A stretch of 44,156 nt of DNA from a virus, in the IMG/VR virus record IMGVR_UViG_3300037502_004180, positions 1 to 44,156 of that record; one strand, written 5' to 3'. Below are positions 21,315-30,664 of this stretch, one piece after another (the stretch's first letter is position 1; every line of letters begins with the position of its first letter). The notes beneath the pieces are model-generated. The model made no database searches, was not told the DNA's origin, and was given only the letters and a program-made list of their open reading frames with translations. Made by a program: the position numbers and the translations under genes.

Positions 21315-23139
21315 GACATTAGAACTCTTTAATAAGATTGTGAAAGTAATGTCCCCTCCACCTATATTAAAAATAAGTGAATGGGCAGATGAGTATAGAC
21401 GCTTATCAGCAGAAGCTTCAGCAGAGCCAGGGAGATGGAATACAGATAGAGCGCCGTATCAAAGAGAGATTATGAACGCGCTTAATGATGCAGCCGTTGA
21501 AGATGTTGTGGTAATGAGTTCTTCGCAGGTAGGCAAGACAGAAATCGTTTTAAACATATTGGGCTATTATATTGACTATGATCCCTCGCCAATTATGATT
21601 ATGCAGCCTACAGATGCAATGGCACAAGCTTTTTCAAAAGACAGACTAGCACCTATGATTCGGGATACACCTAGTTTAACAAAAAAGGTAAAGGACCCTA
21701 AGAGTAGAGACAGTGAAAATACGATTCTGCATAAGAAGTTTCCAGGCGGACACGTAACGATTGTAGGAGCTAATGCCCCAAGTGGATTAGCATCAAGACC
21801 TATTAAAATACTCTTGTGCGATGAGGTAGACCGCTATCCTCCATCTGCCGGGAAAGAGGGAGACCCTGTAAATCTTGCAAGAAAGAGGACAACAACCTTC
21901 TGGAACCGTAAAAAAATCCTTGTATCTACACCAACCATCAAAGGGATATCTCGTATTGAACAAGAATATGAATCAAGTAGTAAAGAGCAGTGGCAAGTAG
22001 AATGTCCTTGTTGTGGCACTTACCAGCCTTATGACTTTAATCGCATGAACTTTAAAGAGGTGACAATGGAGTGCATTTCATGCAAAGAAAGATTCAATGA
22101 AGTGAAGTGGAAGAGTCAACCCAGTAAGTGGGTGGCTTTAGCAGATAATCCTCAAAAAAGAGGGTTCCACTTAAATGAAATGGCTTCTCCTTGGAAACGA
22201 TGGGAAGCCATTATTGAAGATTTTAAAGAAGCGCATAAACATTTTAAGGAAACAAGAAGCACAGAGCAACTAAAAGTTTTCAACAATACTTCTTTGGGTG
22301 TCACATGGGAGATTAAAGGGGAAGGAGTGGAAGAGGATTCCCTACTAGGAAGAAGAGAGAAATATAAGGCGCAGCTGCCTAAAGAGGTTGTTGTTCTAAC
22401 AGCAGGTGTAGATGTGCAAGATAACCGTTTAGAAATTGAAGTTGTTGGATGGGCTAAGGGGTTTGAAAGTTGGGGTATTCAATACCACACGCTCTTTGGA
22501 GACCCAAGTAAAGATGAGATATGGGAACGATTAGAAGAATACCTAGATAATGAATTTACTTTTGAAGATGGAACAAGCTTACTGATCGCAGCAACTTGCA
22601 TTGATACAGGAGGTCATTTCACAGATAAGACCTATAGCTTTTTAAAGCAAATAGAGAAAAAACAAAAGCGTATTTATGGCGTGAAGGGTCAAGGGGGCGC
22701 AAGCTTGCCCCTTATTTATAAAAAGACACGCAATACCAAGAATGGGGTGGCAATTTATATTCTTGGGGTAGACCAAGGAAAAGAAATCATTATGTCAAGA
22801 TTAAATACGAAAGAAGCAGGCCCTGGTTATTGTCATTTCCCTCTCAATATAGACAGAGGATACGATGAAATGTATATGCGGGGACTAACAAGTGAGCAAA
22901 GAATCGCAAATGTAGATAAGAAAGGGAATACAAAGCTTGAGTGGATTAAAAAGAGTGGTACACGAAATGAACCTCTTGATTTAAGGAATTACGCAACGGC
23001 AGCCGTTCAGTTACTAAATCCTAATTGGGATAAGTTAAAAGAAAAGCTAGATCAAGGAATCAACTATATGGAAAAACAAGATAAAAAGAAGCAACCTTCT
23101 AGAAAAAGAGGGGCTATCGGACAAGGAGTGAGTATTTAA
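21304..23139 (+). CDS. terminase large subunit (lambda gpA family)
   Basis: 611 residues. Packaging motor and cos endonuclease. Walker A-like SSSQVGKT at residues 72-79, Walker B LLCDEVDRYP near 171, two CxxC pairs (CPCCG and CISCK, a zinc site of this family), and the nuclease start GVDVQDNRLEIEVVGW. Length is normal for gpA. ATG 21304 has GGAGGT seven bases upstream; the preceding gene overlaps by 11 bp, so the two subunits are co-translated. Confidence 0.95.
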   Translation: MNHRTLELFNKIVKVMSPPPILKISEWADEYRRLSAEASAEPGRWNTDRAPYQREIMNALNDAAVEDVVVMSSSQVGKTEIVLNILGYYIDYDPSPIMIMQPTDAMAQAFSKDRLAPMIRDTPSLTKKVKDPKSRDSENTILHKKFPGGHVTIVGANAPSGLASRPIKILLCDEVDRYPPSAGKEGDPVNLARKRTTTFWNRKKILVSTPTIKGISRIEQEYESSSKEQWQVECPCCGTYQPYDFNRMNFKEVTMECISCKERFNEVKWKSQPSKWVALADNPQKRGFHLNEMASPWKRWEAIIEDFKEAHKHFKETRSTEQLKVFNNTSLGVTWEIKGEGVEEDSLLGRREKYKAQLPKEVVVLTAGVDVQDNRLEIEVVGWAKGFESWGIQYHTLFGDPSKDEIWERLEEYLDNEFTFEDGTSLLIAATCIDTGGHFTDKTYSFLKQIEKKQKRIYGVKGQGGASLPLIYKKTRNTKNGVAIYILGVDQGKEIIMSRLNTKEAGPGYCHFPLNIDRGYDEMYMRGLTSEQRIANVDKKGNTKLEWIKKSGTRNEPLDLRNYATAAVQLLNPNWDKLKEKLDQGINYMEKQDKKKQPSRKRGAIGQGVSI

Positions 23140-23354
23140 TGGGTGCAAGACTAGAAATGGCAAAACAAAGATTAGCGATGTATTATGAAGCGGAGCAGGC
23201 CATCTTAACAGGACAATCGTATACAATTGGGGGACAAACTCTCAATCGTGCGAATTTATCTCATGTAATGAAGCAAATAGACGCTCTAAAAAAAGAGATA
23301 CAAAAGCTAGAACATAAAGGCTCAAGGGTGAGAAGAGTCATTCCTGTTGATTAG
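23139..23354 (+). CDS. gpW-like head-tail joining protein
   Basis: 71 residues, near the size of lambda gpW, with the pattern of that family: a helical N-terminus (EMAKQRLAMYYEAEQAILTGQSYTIGGQTLNRANL) and a C-terminal helix (IDALKKEIQKLEHKG). It closes the portal pore in head assembly. Starts in a TAATG overlap with terL and precedes the portal, the lambda order. Confidence 0.82.
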   Translation: MGARLEMAKQRLAMYYEAEQAILTGQSYTIGGQTLNRANLSHVMKQIDALKKEIQKLEHKGSRVRRVIPVD

Positions 23355-23365
23355 GAGGAGGGAAA

Positions 23366-24931
23366 GTGAATCTTGTAGATAAATATTATGAAGTGATGAA
23401 TCCAGAAAAGGCATTAAGAAGAGAAGCTGCACGATTAAGATTAGACATGACTAAGCAGATGAAAGTAATGAATAGTGGTTATGACGAATCAGGTGCTTCA
23501 CGCAAGAAGAAATCTATGAGAGGGTGGAATGCAGAAAGTAAAAATGCCTTTGAAGATATCGACATGAATTTAGACTTGCTAAGACAACGCTCAAGAAGTC
23601 TTTTTATGAATGCACCGATTGCCACTTCGGCCATTAAAACAACGCGTACAAATGTTGTGGGTGCAGGGCTTAGATTAAAAAGCCGAATAGATTTTTCTGT
23701 GCTTGGGATGACCCAAGAGGTTGCAGATACATGGGAGAAAAAGGTCGAGCAAGAGTTCAATCTATGGGCAGAATCAAAGTTTTGCGATACAACAGGACTA
23801 AATAACTTTTATGAGTTGCAACAAGTGGCCATGATGGCATGGCTATTAAATGGGGATAGTTTTGCAGCGATAAGGCATACAGACCCTAAATGGTATATGC
23901 CGTATGGCTTAAAACTACAACTAATAGAAAGTGATCGTGTTTGCAATCCTCAATCAGGGGTAGGGTATGTAGATGCAAATGCAAAAGCCCAAAATGGGAA
24001 CATGCTTTTAAATGGGGTAGAAGTAAATGGATTTGGGCAGGTTATGGCTTATCATATTTGCAATAGCAATCCCAGAAGCAGGCAGCTAAAAAAAGAATGG
24101 AACCGAGTTGTTGCAATAGGAGAAAAAACAGGGCTACCTAATATCTTGCATGTCATGGAGGCGGAAAGACCTGAGCAGTATCGAGGAGTACCTTATCTTG
24201 CCCCTGTTATTGAGAGTCTAAAACAATTGACTAGATACACTGAAGCAGAGCTAATGGCAGCAGTTATTAATGGATTTTTTACTGTTTTTATCAAGACAGA
24301 CTCACCAGAGGATACAGATGAGGACTTTGCAGGGGTCAATCAAGAGAGTCAAGTAGGGGGAGAGACACCCGATTACAGATTGGGGCCTGGGCAAATTAAT
24401 CTTTTGGCCCCGGGAGAAAGTATTGAAATTGCAGATGCAAAAAGACCCAATGTCAATTTTGATGGGTTTGTCTCTTCCATGTGTAAGTATATAGGTGCAG
24501 CATTAGAAATTCCATATGAGGTTTTAATCAAGTCTTTCACAGCTAGTTACTCGGCATCACGTGCCGCTTTACTAGAATCGTGGAAGGCTTTTAAAATGCG
24601 TAGAAATTGGTTTGCCAGTGATTTTTGCCAACCAGTATATGAAATATGGCTATCAGAAGCAGTTGCCATAGGAAGAGTAAAAGCTCCTGGCTTTTTCATA
24701 GACCCAATGATTAGAAAAGCTTATTGCAGAGCTGAGTGGAATGGGCCAGCACCAGGGCAATTAGATCCTGTGAAGGAGGTGAATGCTGCAGCTAAAAGAA
24801 TTGAGTTAGGTGTTTCTACAAGAGAGCGAGAAGCGATTGAGATTAATGGTAGTGACTTTGATAGAAACGTAGAGCAGCTTGTTTTAGAAACTAAAAAAAT
24901 GAATGAATTAAAACAGAAGGAAGGTGAGTAA
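23366..24931 (+). CDS. portal protein (lambda family)
   Basis: 521 residues, GTG start with AGGAGGAGGG upstream. Matches lambda gpB-type portals: a basic N-terminus, then ARSRSLFMNAPIATSAIKTTRTNVVGAGLRLKSR-like sequence near residues 70-115, a WLLNGDSFAA core, and LEIPYEVLIKSFTASYSASRAAL in the C-terminal third. It forms the dodecameric ring through which DNA is packaged and to which the tail binds. Confidence 0.93.
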   Translation: MNLVDKYYEVMNPEKALRREAARLRLDMTKQMKVMNSGYDESGASRKKKSMRGWNAESKNAFEDIDMNLDLLRQRSRSLFMNAPIATSAIKTTRTNVVGAGLRLKSRIDFSVLGMTQEVADTWEKKVEQEFNLWAESKFCDTTGLNNFYELQQVAMMAWLLNGDSFAAIRHTDPKWYMPYGLKLQLIESDRVCNPQSGVGYVDANAKAQNGNMLLNGVEVNGFGQVMAYHICNSNPRSRQLKKEWNRVVAIGEKTGLPNILHVMEAERPEQYRGVPYLAPVIESLKQLTRYTEAELMAAVINGFFTVFIKTDSPEDTDEDFAGVNQESQVGGETPDYRLGPGQINLLAPGESIEIADAKRPNVNFDGFVSSMCKYIGAALEIPYEVLIKSFTASYSASRAALLESWKAFKMRRNWFASDFCQPVYEIWLSEAVAIGRVKAPGFFIDPMIRKAYCRAEWNGPAPGQLDPVKEVNAAAKRIELGVSTREREAIEINGSDFDRNVEQLVLETKKMNELKQKEGE

Positions 24932-24932
24932 C

Positions 24933-26000
24933 TTGAAATTTTGGGAAGTAAAAAACATTTCAAGTAATGAGGGAGAGTTACTCCTTTATGGAGAAATTCG
25001 TAGTAGTAAGCCTTGGTGGCAAGAAGGGAAAATGATTACACCCGATGATTTTTTAAATGATATCGCGCCACTTAAGAACAAAAGTAAAATTACGATTCGC
25101 TTAAACAGTCGAGGTGGTGATGTATTTGCAGCGCAAGCCATTTATACCCAGCTTAAAACCATGCAAGGAACAAAGGAAATTATTATTGATGGGATTGCAG
25201 CGAGTGCAGCAACGATTATTGCAATGGCTGGGGATACCGTAAAGATTCCTAAAGGCGCAGCTTTTATGATCCATAATCCTTCTATTACCGTATGGGATAG
25301 TTTTATGGCCAAAGATTTAGAGCAGCTTAAAAACATGTTAGAGAGTGTGAAAAGTTGTATTATTGAAACCTATTGTACAAAGACCACACTTTCAAAAGAA
25401 GAACTATCACAAATGATGGATGATGAGGTATGGCTAACAGGAGCCCAAGCAGTAGAAAAGGGATTTTGTGATGCGCTTTTAGAAACAGAAAATCCAGTCA
25501 ATCAAATTTTAAATGGGCGTATGTTGATGGTGAATAACGTAGTACATGATTTGAGTGGGTTCAAGAATATGCCAACCTTTGAATCCGAACCTCAGAATAC
25601 CCCAAGAAATGAAGGTGAACAAATGGACTTAGAAAAACTACAAAAAACATATCCTGATTTAATAAATCAGCTTAAACAGGGGGCAAAGGAGGAAGGAGCA
25701 AAAGAAGAAAGAACGCGCATCCAAAACATTGAAAAGATTGCAAGTAATATCTCAGATGAATTGGTTGTAAAAGCAAAGTTTGAAGAGCCTATGAATGCAG
25801 AGAGATTAGCTTTTATGGCGCTTCAAGAGGATAAGAATAGATCGAATACTTTTATTCAAGCTTTAACCCAAGATGCAAAAGACTCAGGTGCAGACAATAT
25901 CCCTGTAGCAGGGGAACCCTTAAGCAAAGAACAAGAGAAAAAGCAAAAAGTATCCGCTTTAGCAAGTTTATTAAATGCAGATAAAAGGAGAGTGAAGTAA
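24933..26000 (+). CDS. head maturation protease with fused scaffold region
   Basis: 355 residues. The N-terminal 200 residues are a ClpP/S49-like prohead protease: NSRGGDV at 59-65, catalytic Ser91 in GIAASAATI, His114 in FMIHNPS and an Asp soon after. The last 125 residues are charged, helical and scaffold-like, as in lambda gpC, whose C-terminal part is also made alone as scaffold Nu3. I chose TTG 24933 (GGTGAG just upstream); a GTG three codons earlier overlaps the portal stop. Confidence 0.9.
   Translation: MKFWEVKNISSNEGELLLYGEIRSSKPWWQEGKMITPDDFLNDIAPLKNKSKITIRLNSRGGDVFAAQAIYTQLKTMQGTKEIIIDGIAASAATIIAMAGDTVKIPKGAAFMIHNPSITVWDSFMAKDLEQLKNMLESVKSCIIETYCTKTTLSKEELSQMMDDEVWLTGAQAVEKGFCDALLETENPVNQILNGRMLMVNNVVHDLSGFKNMPTFESEPQNTPRNEGEQMDLEKLQKTYPDLINQLKQGAKEEGAKEERTRIQNIEKIASNISDELVVKAKFEEPMNAERLAFMALQEDKNRSNTFIQALTQDAKDSGADNIPVAGEPLSKEQEKKQKVSALASLLNADKRRVK
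25623..26000 (+). CDS. nested scaffold protein (Nu3-like), internal start
   Basis: In frame within the protease gene, ATG 25623 is preceded by GAAGGTGA at about five bases. It would give a 125-residue helical, charged protein starting MDLEKLQKTYPDLINQLKQG, like lambda Nu3 inside gene C. Predicted from the ribosome site and the lambda precedent. Confidence 0.6.
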   Translation: MDLEKLQKTYPDLINQLKQGAKEEGAKEERTRIQNIEKIASNISDELVVKAKFEEPMNAERLAFMALQEDKNRSNTFIQALTQDAKDSGADNIPVAGEPLSKEQEKKQKVSALASLLNADKRRVK

Positions 26001-26372
26001 ATGTCAAACTTAGTTACAAATGGACCTACTTATGAACCAGATCACTTATTTGTGAGCAGCAAAGTAGCTGTTCTTACAAAGGGAATTACAATCAAAGAAG
26101 GTGTTGTTGCAAAAAGAGGTTCGGTCATTGCATTAGAAGCAGATACCCAAAAAGGAATTGTAGCAGACAAAACAAGTACTGGAGCAGTTTTACAAGGGAT
26201 TTTAACAGACGATGTGAATGCAAGCGAAGGTGACTGCATTGCAACGATTTATTTATCAGGAGAGTTCAATGCAGATGCGCTTATGTTTGCTGAAGGAACG
26301 GTGCTAGCAGATTATGAACAGGAGCTTAGAAAATTAGGAATGTATACTCAAAACGTTAAGGAGGCCAATTAA
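26001..26372 (+). CDS. head decoration protein (gpD-like)
   Basis: 123 residues, beta-rich, with ITIKEGVVAKRGSVIALEADTQKG and LQGILTDDVNASEGDCIATIYLSGEFNADAL, the pattern of lambda gpD-type trimer proteins that clamp the expanded capsid. Between protease/scaffold and major capsid genes, as in lambda. AAAGGAGAG ribosome site. Confidence 0.9.
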   Translation: MSNLVTNGPTYEPDHLFVSSKVAVLTKGITIKEGVVAKRGSVIALEADTQKGIVADKTSTGAVLQGILTDDVNASEGDCIATIYLSGEFNADALMFAEGTVLADYEQELRKLGMYTQNVKEAN

Positions 26373-26373
26373 T

Positions 26374-27393
26374 ATGTCAGATTTTACAACAAGAGAATTA
26401 TTAGAAGCTTTAGAGTTAAGAAAACCGATTAGAACCTTTTTCACCTCTTTTTTCCCAAAATCCAATTCTCATGTAGCAGAGATTTTGAGTCTTGAAATTA
26501 AAAAAGGGAAGAGAGTAATGGCTCCTTTTGTAGCCCCAAGAGTAGGGGGTAAGGTAATTAAAAGAAATGGCTATAAAACACAACTTCTTCAAACTCCTAA
26601 AATTGCACCTGAAAGACCAATGACGATTGACGATATCAATAAAAAAGGGTTTGGAGAAAGTCTTTATAGTGCAAAGACCCCAGAGCAACGTGCCAATGAG
26701 CTATTGGCTAAAGACATGACAGAGCTTGAAGAAGCAATCCAAAGAAGAAAAGAATGGATGGCAAGAGAAATTATCCTAACAGGAGAAATCACAGTAATTG
26801 ATGAAGAAGATGGTGTAGATGTTCAAGTTGACTTTGGGTTTTCTAATAAAGAAACATTATTTGGAGAAGCCCTTTGGTCAGTAGCTACTTCTGATCCTTT
26901 AGAGGACTTAGCGAAATGGAGAAGAGCTGTTATCAAGGCAACAGGGTATGCCCCGACTGTTTGTATTATGGCATCAAATGTGTATCAGGCATTTAAGCCT
27001 CATCCTAAAGTAAAAGCAGAACTCAATATTCTTAATATGTCTACAGGTAAAATTGAACCAAGAGTCGTAGATCCTTCTTTAACTTTCTTAGGGAGGCTTA
27101 CAGAGCTAAACCTAGATATTTATTCGTATGATGAGTGGTTTGTAGATGATGAAGGGGAAGAACAAGCAATGCTACCTGAAGGGAAGCTTCTACTCTTACC
27201 AGAAGAAGTAGGTAGCTTTGAATATGGGTCTGTTACACAAATGGAAAATGGAAACTTTGTTACCTATGAAGCAGAGATTGTGCCTAAGATTATGTCAGAT
27301 GACAAAAACGATATGAAGACGGTAAGGTTAACTTCGAGACCATTACCAAAGCCAAATGATGTAGATGGTTGGTATGTAGCAACCGTTCTTTAA
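26374..27393 (+). CDS. major capsid protein (lambda gpE family)
   Basis: 339 residues of the phage capsid E family (HK97 fold): TRELLEALELRKPIRTFFTSFFPKS at the start, MAPFVAPRVGGKVIKRNGYKTQ, and a C-terminal half with NVYQAFKPHPKVK. It forms the shell. GGAGG ribosome site, one base after the decoration gene. Confidence 0.95.
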   Translation: MSDFTTRELLEALELRKPIRTFFTSFFPKSNSHVAEILSLEIKKGKRVMAPFVAPRVGGKVIKRNGYKTQLLQTPKIAPERPMTIDDINKKGFGESLYSAKTPEQRANELLAKDMTELEEAIQRRKEWMAREIILTGEITVIDEEDGVDVQVDFGFSNKETLFGEALWSVATSDPLEDLAKWRRAVIKATGYAPTVCIMASNVYQAFKPHPKVKAELNILNMSTGKIEPRVVDPSLTFLGRLTELNLDIYSYDEWFVDDEGEEQAMLPEGKLLLLPEEVGSFEYGSVTQMENGNFVTYEAEIVPKIMSDDKNDMKTVRLTSRPLPKPNDVDGWYVATVL

Positions 27394-27429
27394 AATCCAA
27401 TAAGGCAAATAAAAGAGGAGGGAATATAA

Positions 27430-27753
27430 ATGGTAAGATGCATTGCACGTGCGCCCATTACTACACGTATAAAGGGAGAACGAATCACTTTTAAAAAGGG
27501 AGATTCCTTTGAATGTTGGGAGGAGGAGGCTAAGCGCTTAGTTAAACTGAAAGTTGCGGAGGTAGAAGGACAGATAGAGGAAAAAGAGACGATTTATTTA
27601 ACAGAACAGGAACTTTCCAAATTAACAAAAGAAGAATTAAAAGAGTATGGCCAAAGCCTAGAGATTGAAGTAGACACGACTTTGAAAAAAGATGATATGA
27701 TTGCCACTATTTTAGATACCCTTCAGGAGAGAAAAGCCAATGGGGAAGCTTAA
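27430..27753 (+). CDS. small head-region protein with a HeH/LEM-like tail
   Basis: 107 residues: a beta-rich N-terminus (KGERITFKKGDSFECWEEEAKRLVKLKVAEV) and a C-terminal helix-extension-helix pattern (LTKEELKEYGQSLEIEVDTTLKKDDMIATIL) like Rho N-terminal/LEM motifs. Its position after the capsid gene suggests a head-completion role (compare lambda FI). Overlaps the next gene by 14 bp. Confidence 0.75.
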   Translation: MVRCIARAPITTRIKGERITFKKGDSFECWEEEAKRLVKLKVAEVEGQIEEKETIYLTEQELSKLTKEELKEYGQSLEIEVDTTLKKDDMIATILDTLQERKANGEA

Positions 27754-28060
27754 CTTAAAAGAGCAACTTGCAAAAGATGTTGCAGTCTTTTTTAACCCTA
27801 TGGAGTTTGGCGAAGAGCATACTTTAGATGGCAGGGTAATCACTTGTGTTATAGACAACGATCGTCTTAAAGAACGCTCTAAAAAAGAGTACGAAGGCAT
27901 TAGTGTAGGTGAAATTTTACTTTTTGTAAAAATAGAAGATGTAAATAAAAAGCTTGAGCAAGGGATGCCAATTGTATTTGATAAAAGGCAGATGTATGTG
28001 TTTGATATTCGAAAAAATCTACAGATGTATGAGATTATTTTAAGTCAAAATGTAGGGTGA
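27740..28060 (+). CDS. head-tail joining protein (gpFII-like)
   Basis: 106 residues, beta-rich, with DGRVITCVIDNDRLKERSKKEYEGISVGEILLFVKIED and KRQMYVFDIRKNLQMYEIIL, matching the small connector proteins that follow the capsid gene. It would join the filled head to the tail. GGAG before the ATG. Confidence 0.75.
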   Translation: MGKLNLKEQLAKDVAVFFNPMEFGEEHTLDGRVITCVIDNDRLKERSKKEYEGISVGEILLFVKIEDVNKKLEQGMPIVFDKRQMYVFDIRKNLQMYEIILSQNVG

Positions 28061-28064
28061 TGAT

Positions 28065-28670
28065 GTGAGCAAAGAAATTTTTATTGATACATCAAAAATT
28101 GATAAGCTTACAAAAGAGCTACAGGGATTTAAACCACAAATCGCAGAGGCAGCTTATTTTGCAGTAAACAGGGTATTGGATCAAATGGTTACTCAGGCTG
28201 GAAGAATTGTTCCAAAGAATTATGCCATTAAGGGAACAGAGGTAAAAAAATCTTTCAATGGAGGCATCAAGAGACCAACAAAACAGGACCTTAGTGGTTC
28301 GATTACAACTAAGGGGCATACATTAAGTTTGGCACACTTCCCCCATAGTCCTACTGCACCAAGTGGTAAGAAATATAAAGTAAGAGTAAGCATTAGAAAA
28401 GGAGGAAGGAAGGTTCTAAAAACCCATCCTTCTCCATTTATTATGACAACGGGAGCAAAATCTTCCGATAGGACACAATTTAATGTTTTTAAAAGAGAGG
28501 GGAAAGCAAGATTCCCCGTTAAAGTAATAAGGACGCTCTCCATCCCACAGATGATTCAAAATACAAAAGTTACAGAGGAATTACAAGAATTTGCAATCCA
28601 GAAGCTAGATGAAAGGCTGCAACATGAAATAGAGCGTTCAATGCTTAAGTTAAGTGGGAGGATTAAATGA
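28065..28670 (+). CDS. minor tail protein Z-like
   Basis: 201 residues, basic. Resembles the phage minor tail protein Z family: a helical N-terminus (AYFAVNRVLDQMVTQAGRIVPKNYAIKGTEVKKSF), then IRKGGRKVLK and a C-terminal helix. It probably helps finish the tail tip that meets the head. GTG start; ends in an ATGA overlap with the next gene. Confidence 0.8.
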   Translation: MSKEIFIDTSKIDKLTKELQGFKPQIAEAAYFAVNRVLDQMVTQAGRIVPKNYAIKGTEVKKSFNGGIKRPTKQDLSGSITTKGHTLSLAHFPHSPTAPSGKKYKVRVSIRKGGRKVLKTHPSPFIMTTGAKSSDRTQFNVFKREGKARFPVKVIRTLSIPQMIQNTKVTEELQEFAIQKLDERLQHEIERSMLKLSGRIK

Positions 28671-29197
28671 CTACGGTTACACTATTAAACTTACTAAAAG
28701 AGTATTTGGAGGAAATGGTAGCGCCCCAGATTCAATTGCAAAAAGATAGCTCAAACGATGTTGGGAATTACGAATTAGTGAATCCTGCAATCTTTACAGG
28801 GTGGGTGCCACCTAAAGGGTACTTGGCAGAAGAAATAGAACATCATATTCCCTGTATTGTTGTGGGGATGGATGATGCATTAGATGACAGTACAAATGGA
28901 GATTTTAACATCAGACTTTCTTTTGCTACTTTTTCGCCAGGAGAACACATCCCATCTGAAGAAGGTGCTTTAAACTATACGCCTAGCTTTAATGGCTATA
29001 CGGATTTATTGAATCTAATGGATTTAACAAAGGCGATGCTTGTGAAGGAAACGATCATCAAACAAAAGATGACACTTGAAGGAAATATTAAGTGGGGAAT
29101 GTACCAAGAGCAGCCCTATCCTTATTGGTATGGGCATATGACTTTTACAGTAAGTACAAAAGCTTACCCCAGAGCGGATGCTTACAATTTTTTATAG
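28667..29197 (+). CDS. tail terminator-like protein
   Basis: 176 residues: a helical start, a beta-rich middle (IPCIVVGMDDALDDSTNGDFNIRLSFATFSP) and LLNLMDLTKAMLVKE. The position just before the sheath and the fold pattern suit a tail terminator (compare Mu gp37/lambda U). I am unsure of the exact family. ATGA overlap with gene Z. Confidence 0.65.
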   Translation: MTTVTLLNLLKEYLEEMVAPQIQLQKDSSNDVGNYELVNPAIFTGWVPPKGYLAEEIEHHIPCIVVGMDDALDDSTNGDFNIRLSFATFSPGEHIPSEEGALNYTPSFNGYTDLLNLMDLTKAMLVKETIIKQKMTLEGNIKWGMYQEQPYPYWYGHMTFTVSTKAYPRADAYNFL

Positions 29198-29209
29198 AGA
29201 GGTGAGAAA

Positions 29210-30664
29210 ATGTATAAACATGGTGTATTTGCTGAAATTATGGCAACAAAAGAGTTTGTTCCTCCGAAAGCACTAGGAACCCTTCCTGTATATTTCGGGA
29301 CATTACCAGTGCATCAATTGGAGGGATATAGAGATAAAGTGAATCGGCCTATTTTAGTAAGTAGTTTTAAAGAGGCACAGACACTTGTAGGGTACTCAAA
29401 TGAGTGGAGAGATTATACGTTATGTGAAGCAATTGAGGCACACTTTAGAAACAACGTTCAAACCATAGGGCCGATTGTCCTTATCAATGTACTTGACCCG
29501 GATGTGCATGTAGAAGAAAGTGTATCAACAGCTCAAGTATCCCTTTTAAAAGGAGTAGGATATATTTACGACAGAAATCTAGTGCTTGCTAGTGTTGAAA
29601 TTGAAGGGAAGACAAAAGGATTAGACTATACAGCCCAGTATATTTCTGAAGGAGAACGCGTAGAAATTAGGGATTTGAATGGAAGCTTGTTAAGTGAGGT
29701 AGCAGTAAGTTTTATGCGAGTAGATCCTGCAGCAGTGCAAGAGAGTGATGTAATTGGAGGAACCTCTTCTTTAGGTGAGCGAAGTGGTATTGCAGTGGTT
29801 GATTTGGTCTATCAAACCCTTAATAGAGTCCCTACGTTACTAGCCAGTCCTTATTGGAGTACAAAACCTAGCGTAGATGCAGCGCTTAAAGCAGCAAGCC
29901 AAAAAATCAATGGACATTGGTACGCTTTTATAAATAGTGACATTAGTTCAACCCAAAACGGGTCAGATACGCTGGCAAAAGCTAAAGTCGCTAAAGTGGA
30001 AGAGGGTTATGCAAGTGCGCTAGAAAGTCCTTGTTGGCCAATGGGGAAAAATGGACAAGGGAAATTGTTTCACCTCTCTACATTGACAACCGTTACAATG
30101 CAATGGGTAGATTTTAATAATGATGGAGTACCTGTTGAAACACCTTCTAACAAGCCGATTGATATTAAAGAGTTGTGCCTTGCAGATGAGACCACTATTG
30201 ATTTTGACCAAATACAAGCAAATGAATTAAATAGTAAAGGGATTCGTACAGCTATTTACTGGGGTGGTAGATGGGTGCTTTGGGGTTCGCATACTGGAGA
30301 GTATGAGTTTGGGAAAGACATGGATCAAAAAAATATTTTTGATTGTTCTGTTCGTATGTTGTACTATGTAGCAAATACTTTTCAAAGTAGGTATGGCACG
30401 TTGGTAGACAAGCCTTTTACAAGGGCCCTTAAGGATACTATCTTAAATGACATGCAAGAATGGCTAGACAATCTTATGGCGCAAGGAAGGCTTCTTTTAG
30501 CCAATATTTCTTTTGAAGAAAGCAGTAATCCTACATCAGATATTGTTGAGGGGGATTTTGTTTTTGACATTGCAACCACCACCACACCACCAGGGAAATC
30601 ACTTACAGCTAAAATTGCTTACACAGCTGAGGGTCTAGATATACTATTTGGAGGTGACCAATGA
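29210..30664 (+). CDS. tail sheath protein
   Basis: 484 residues of the contractile sheath family: N-terminal KALGTLPVYFGTLPV and LVSSFKEAQTLVGYSNEWRDYTLCEAI, a large variable middle, and the conserved C-terminal region (TFQSRYGTLVDKPFTRALKDTILNDMQEWLDNL). It contracts to drive the tube into the cell, which shows this is a myovirus-type tail. GAGAGGTGAG ribosome site. Ends in an ATGA overlap with the tube gene. Confidence 0.95.
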   Translation: MYKHGVFAEIMATKEFVPPKALGTLPVYFGTLPVHQLEGYRDKVNRPILVSSFKEAQTLVGYSNEWRDYTLCEAIEAHFRNNVQTIGPIVLINVLDPDVHVEESVSTAQVSLLKGVGYIYDRNLVLASVEIEGKTKGLDYTAQYISEGERVEIRDLNGSLLSEVAVSFMRVDPAAVQESDVIGGTSSLGERSGIAVVDLVYQTLNRVPTLLASPYWSTKPSVDAALKAASQKINGHWYAFINSDISSTQNGSDTLAKAKVAKVEEGYASALESPCWPMGKNGQGKLFHLSTLTTVTMQWVDFNNDGVPVETPSNKPIDIKELCLADETTIDFDQIQANELNSKGIRTAIYWGGRWVLWGSHTGEYEFGKDMDQKNIFDCSVRMLYYVANTFQSRYGTLVDKPFTRALKDTILNDMQEWLDNLMAQGRLLLANISFEESSNPTSDIVEGDFVFDIATTTTPPGKSLTAKIAYTAEGLDILFGGDQ

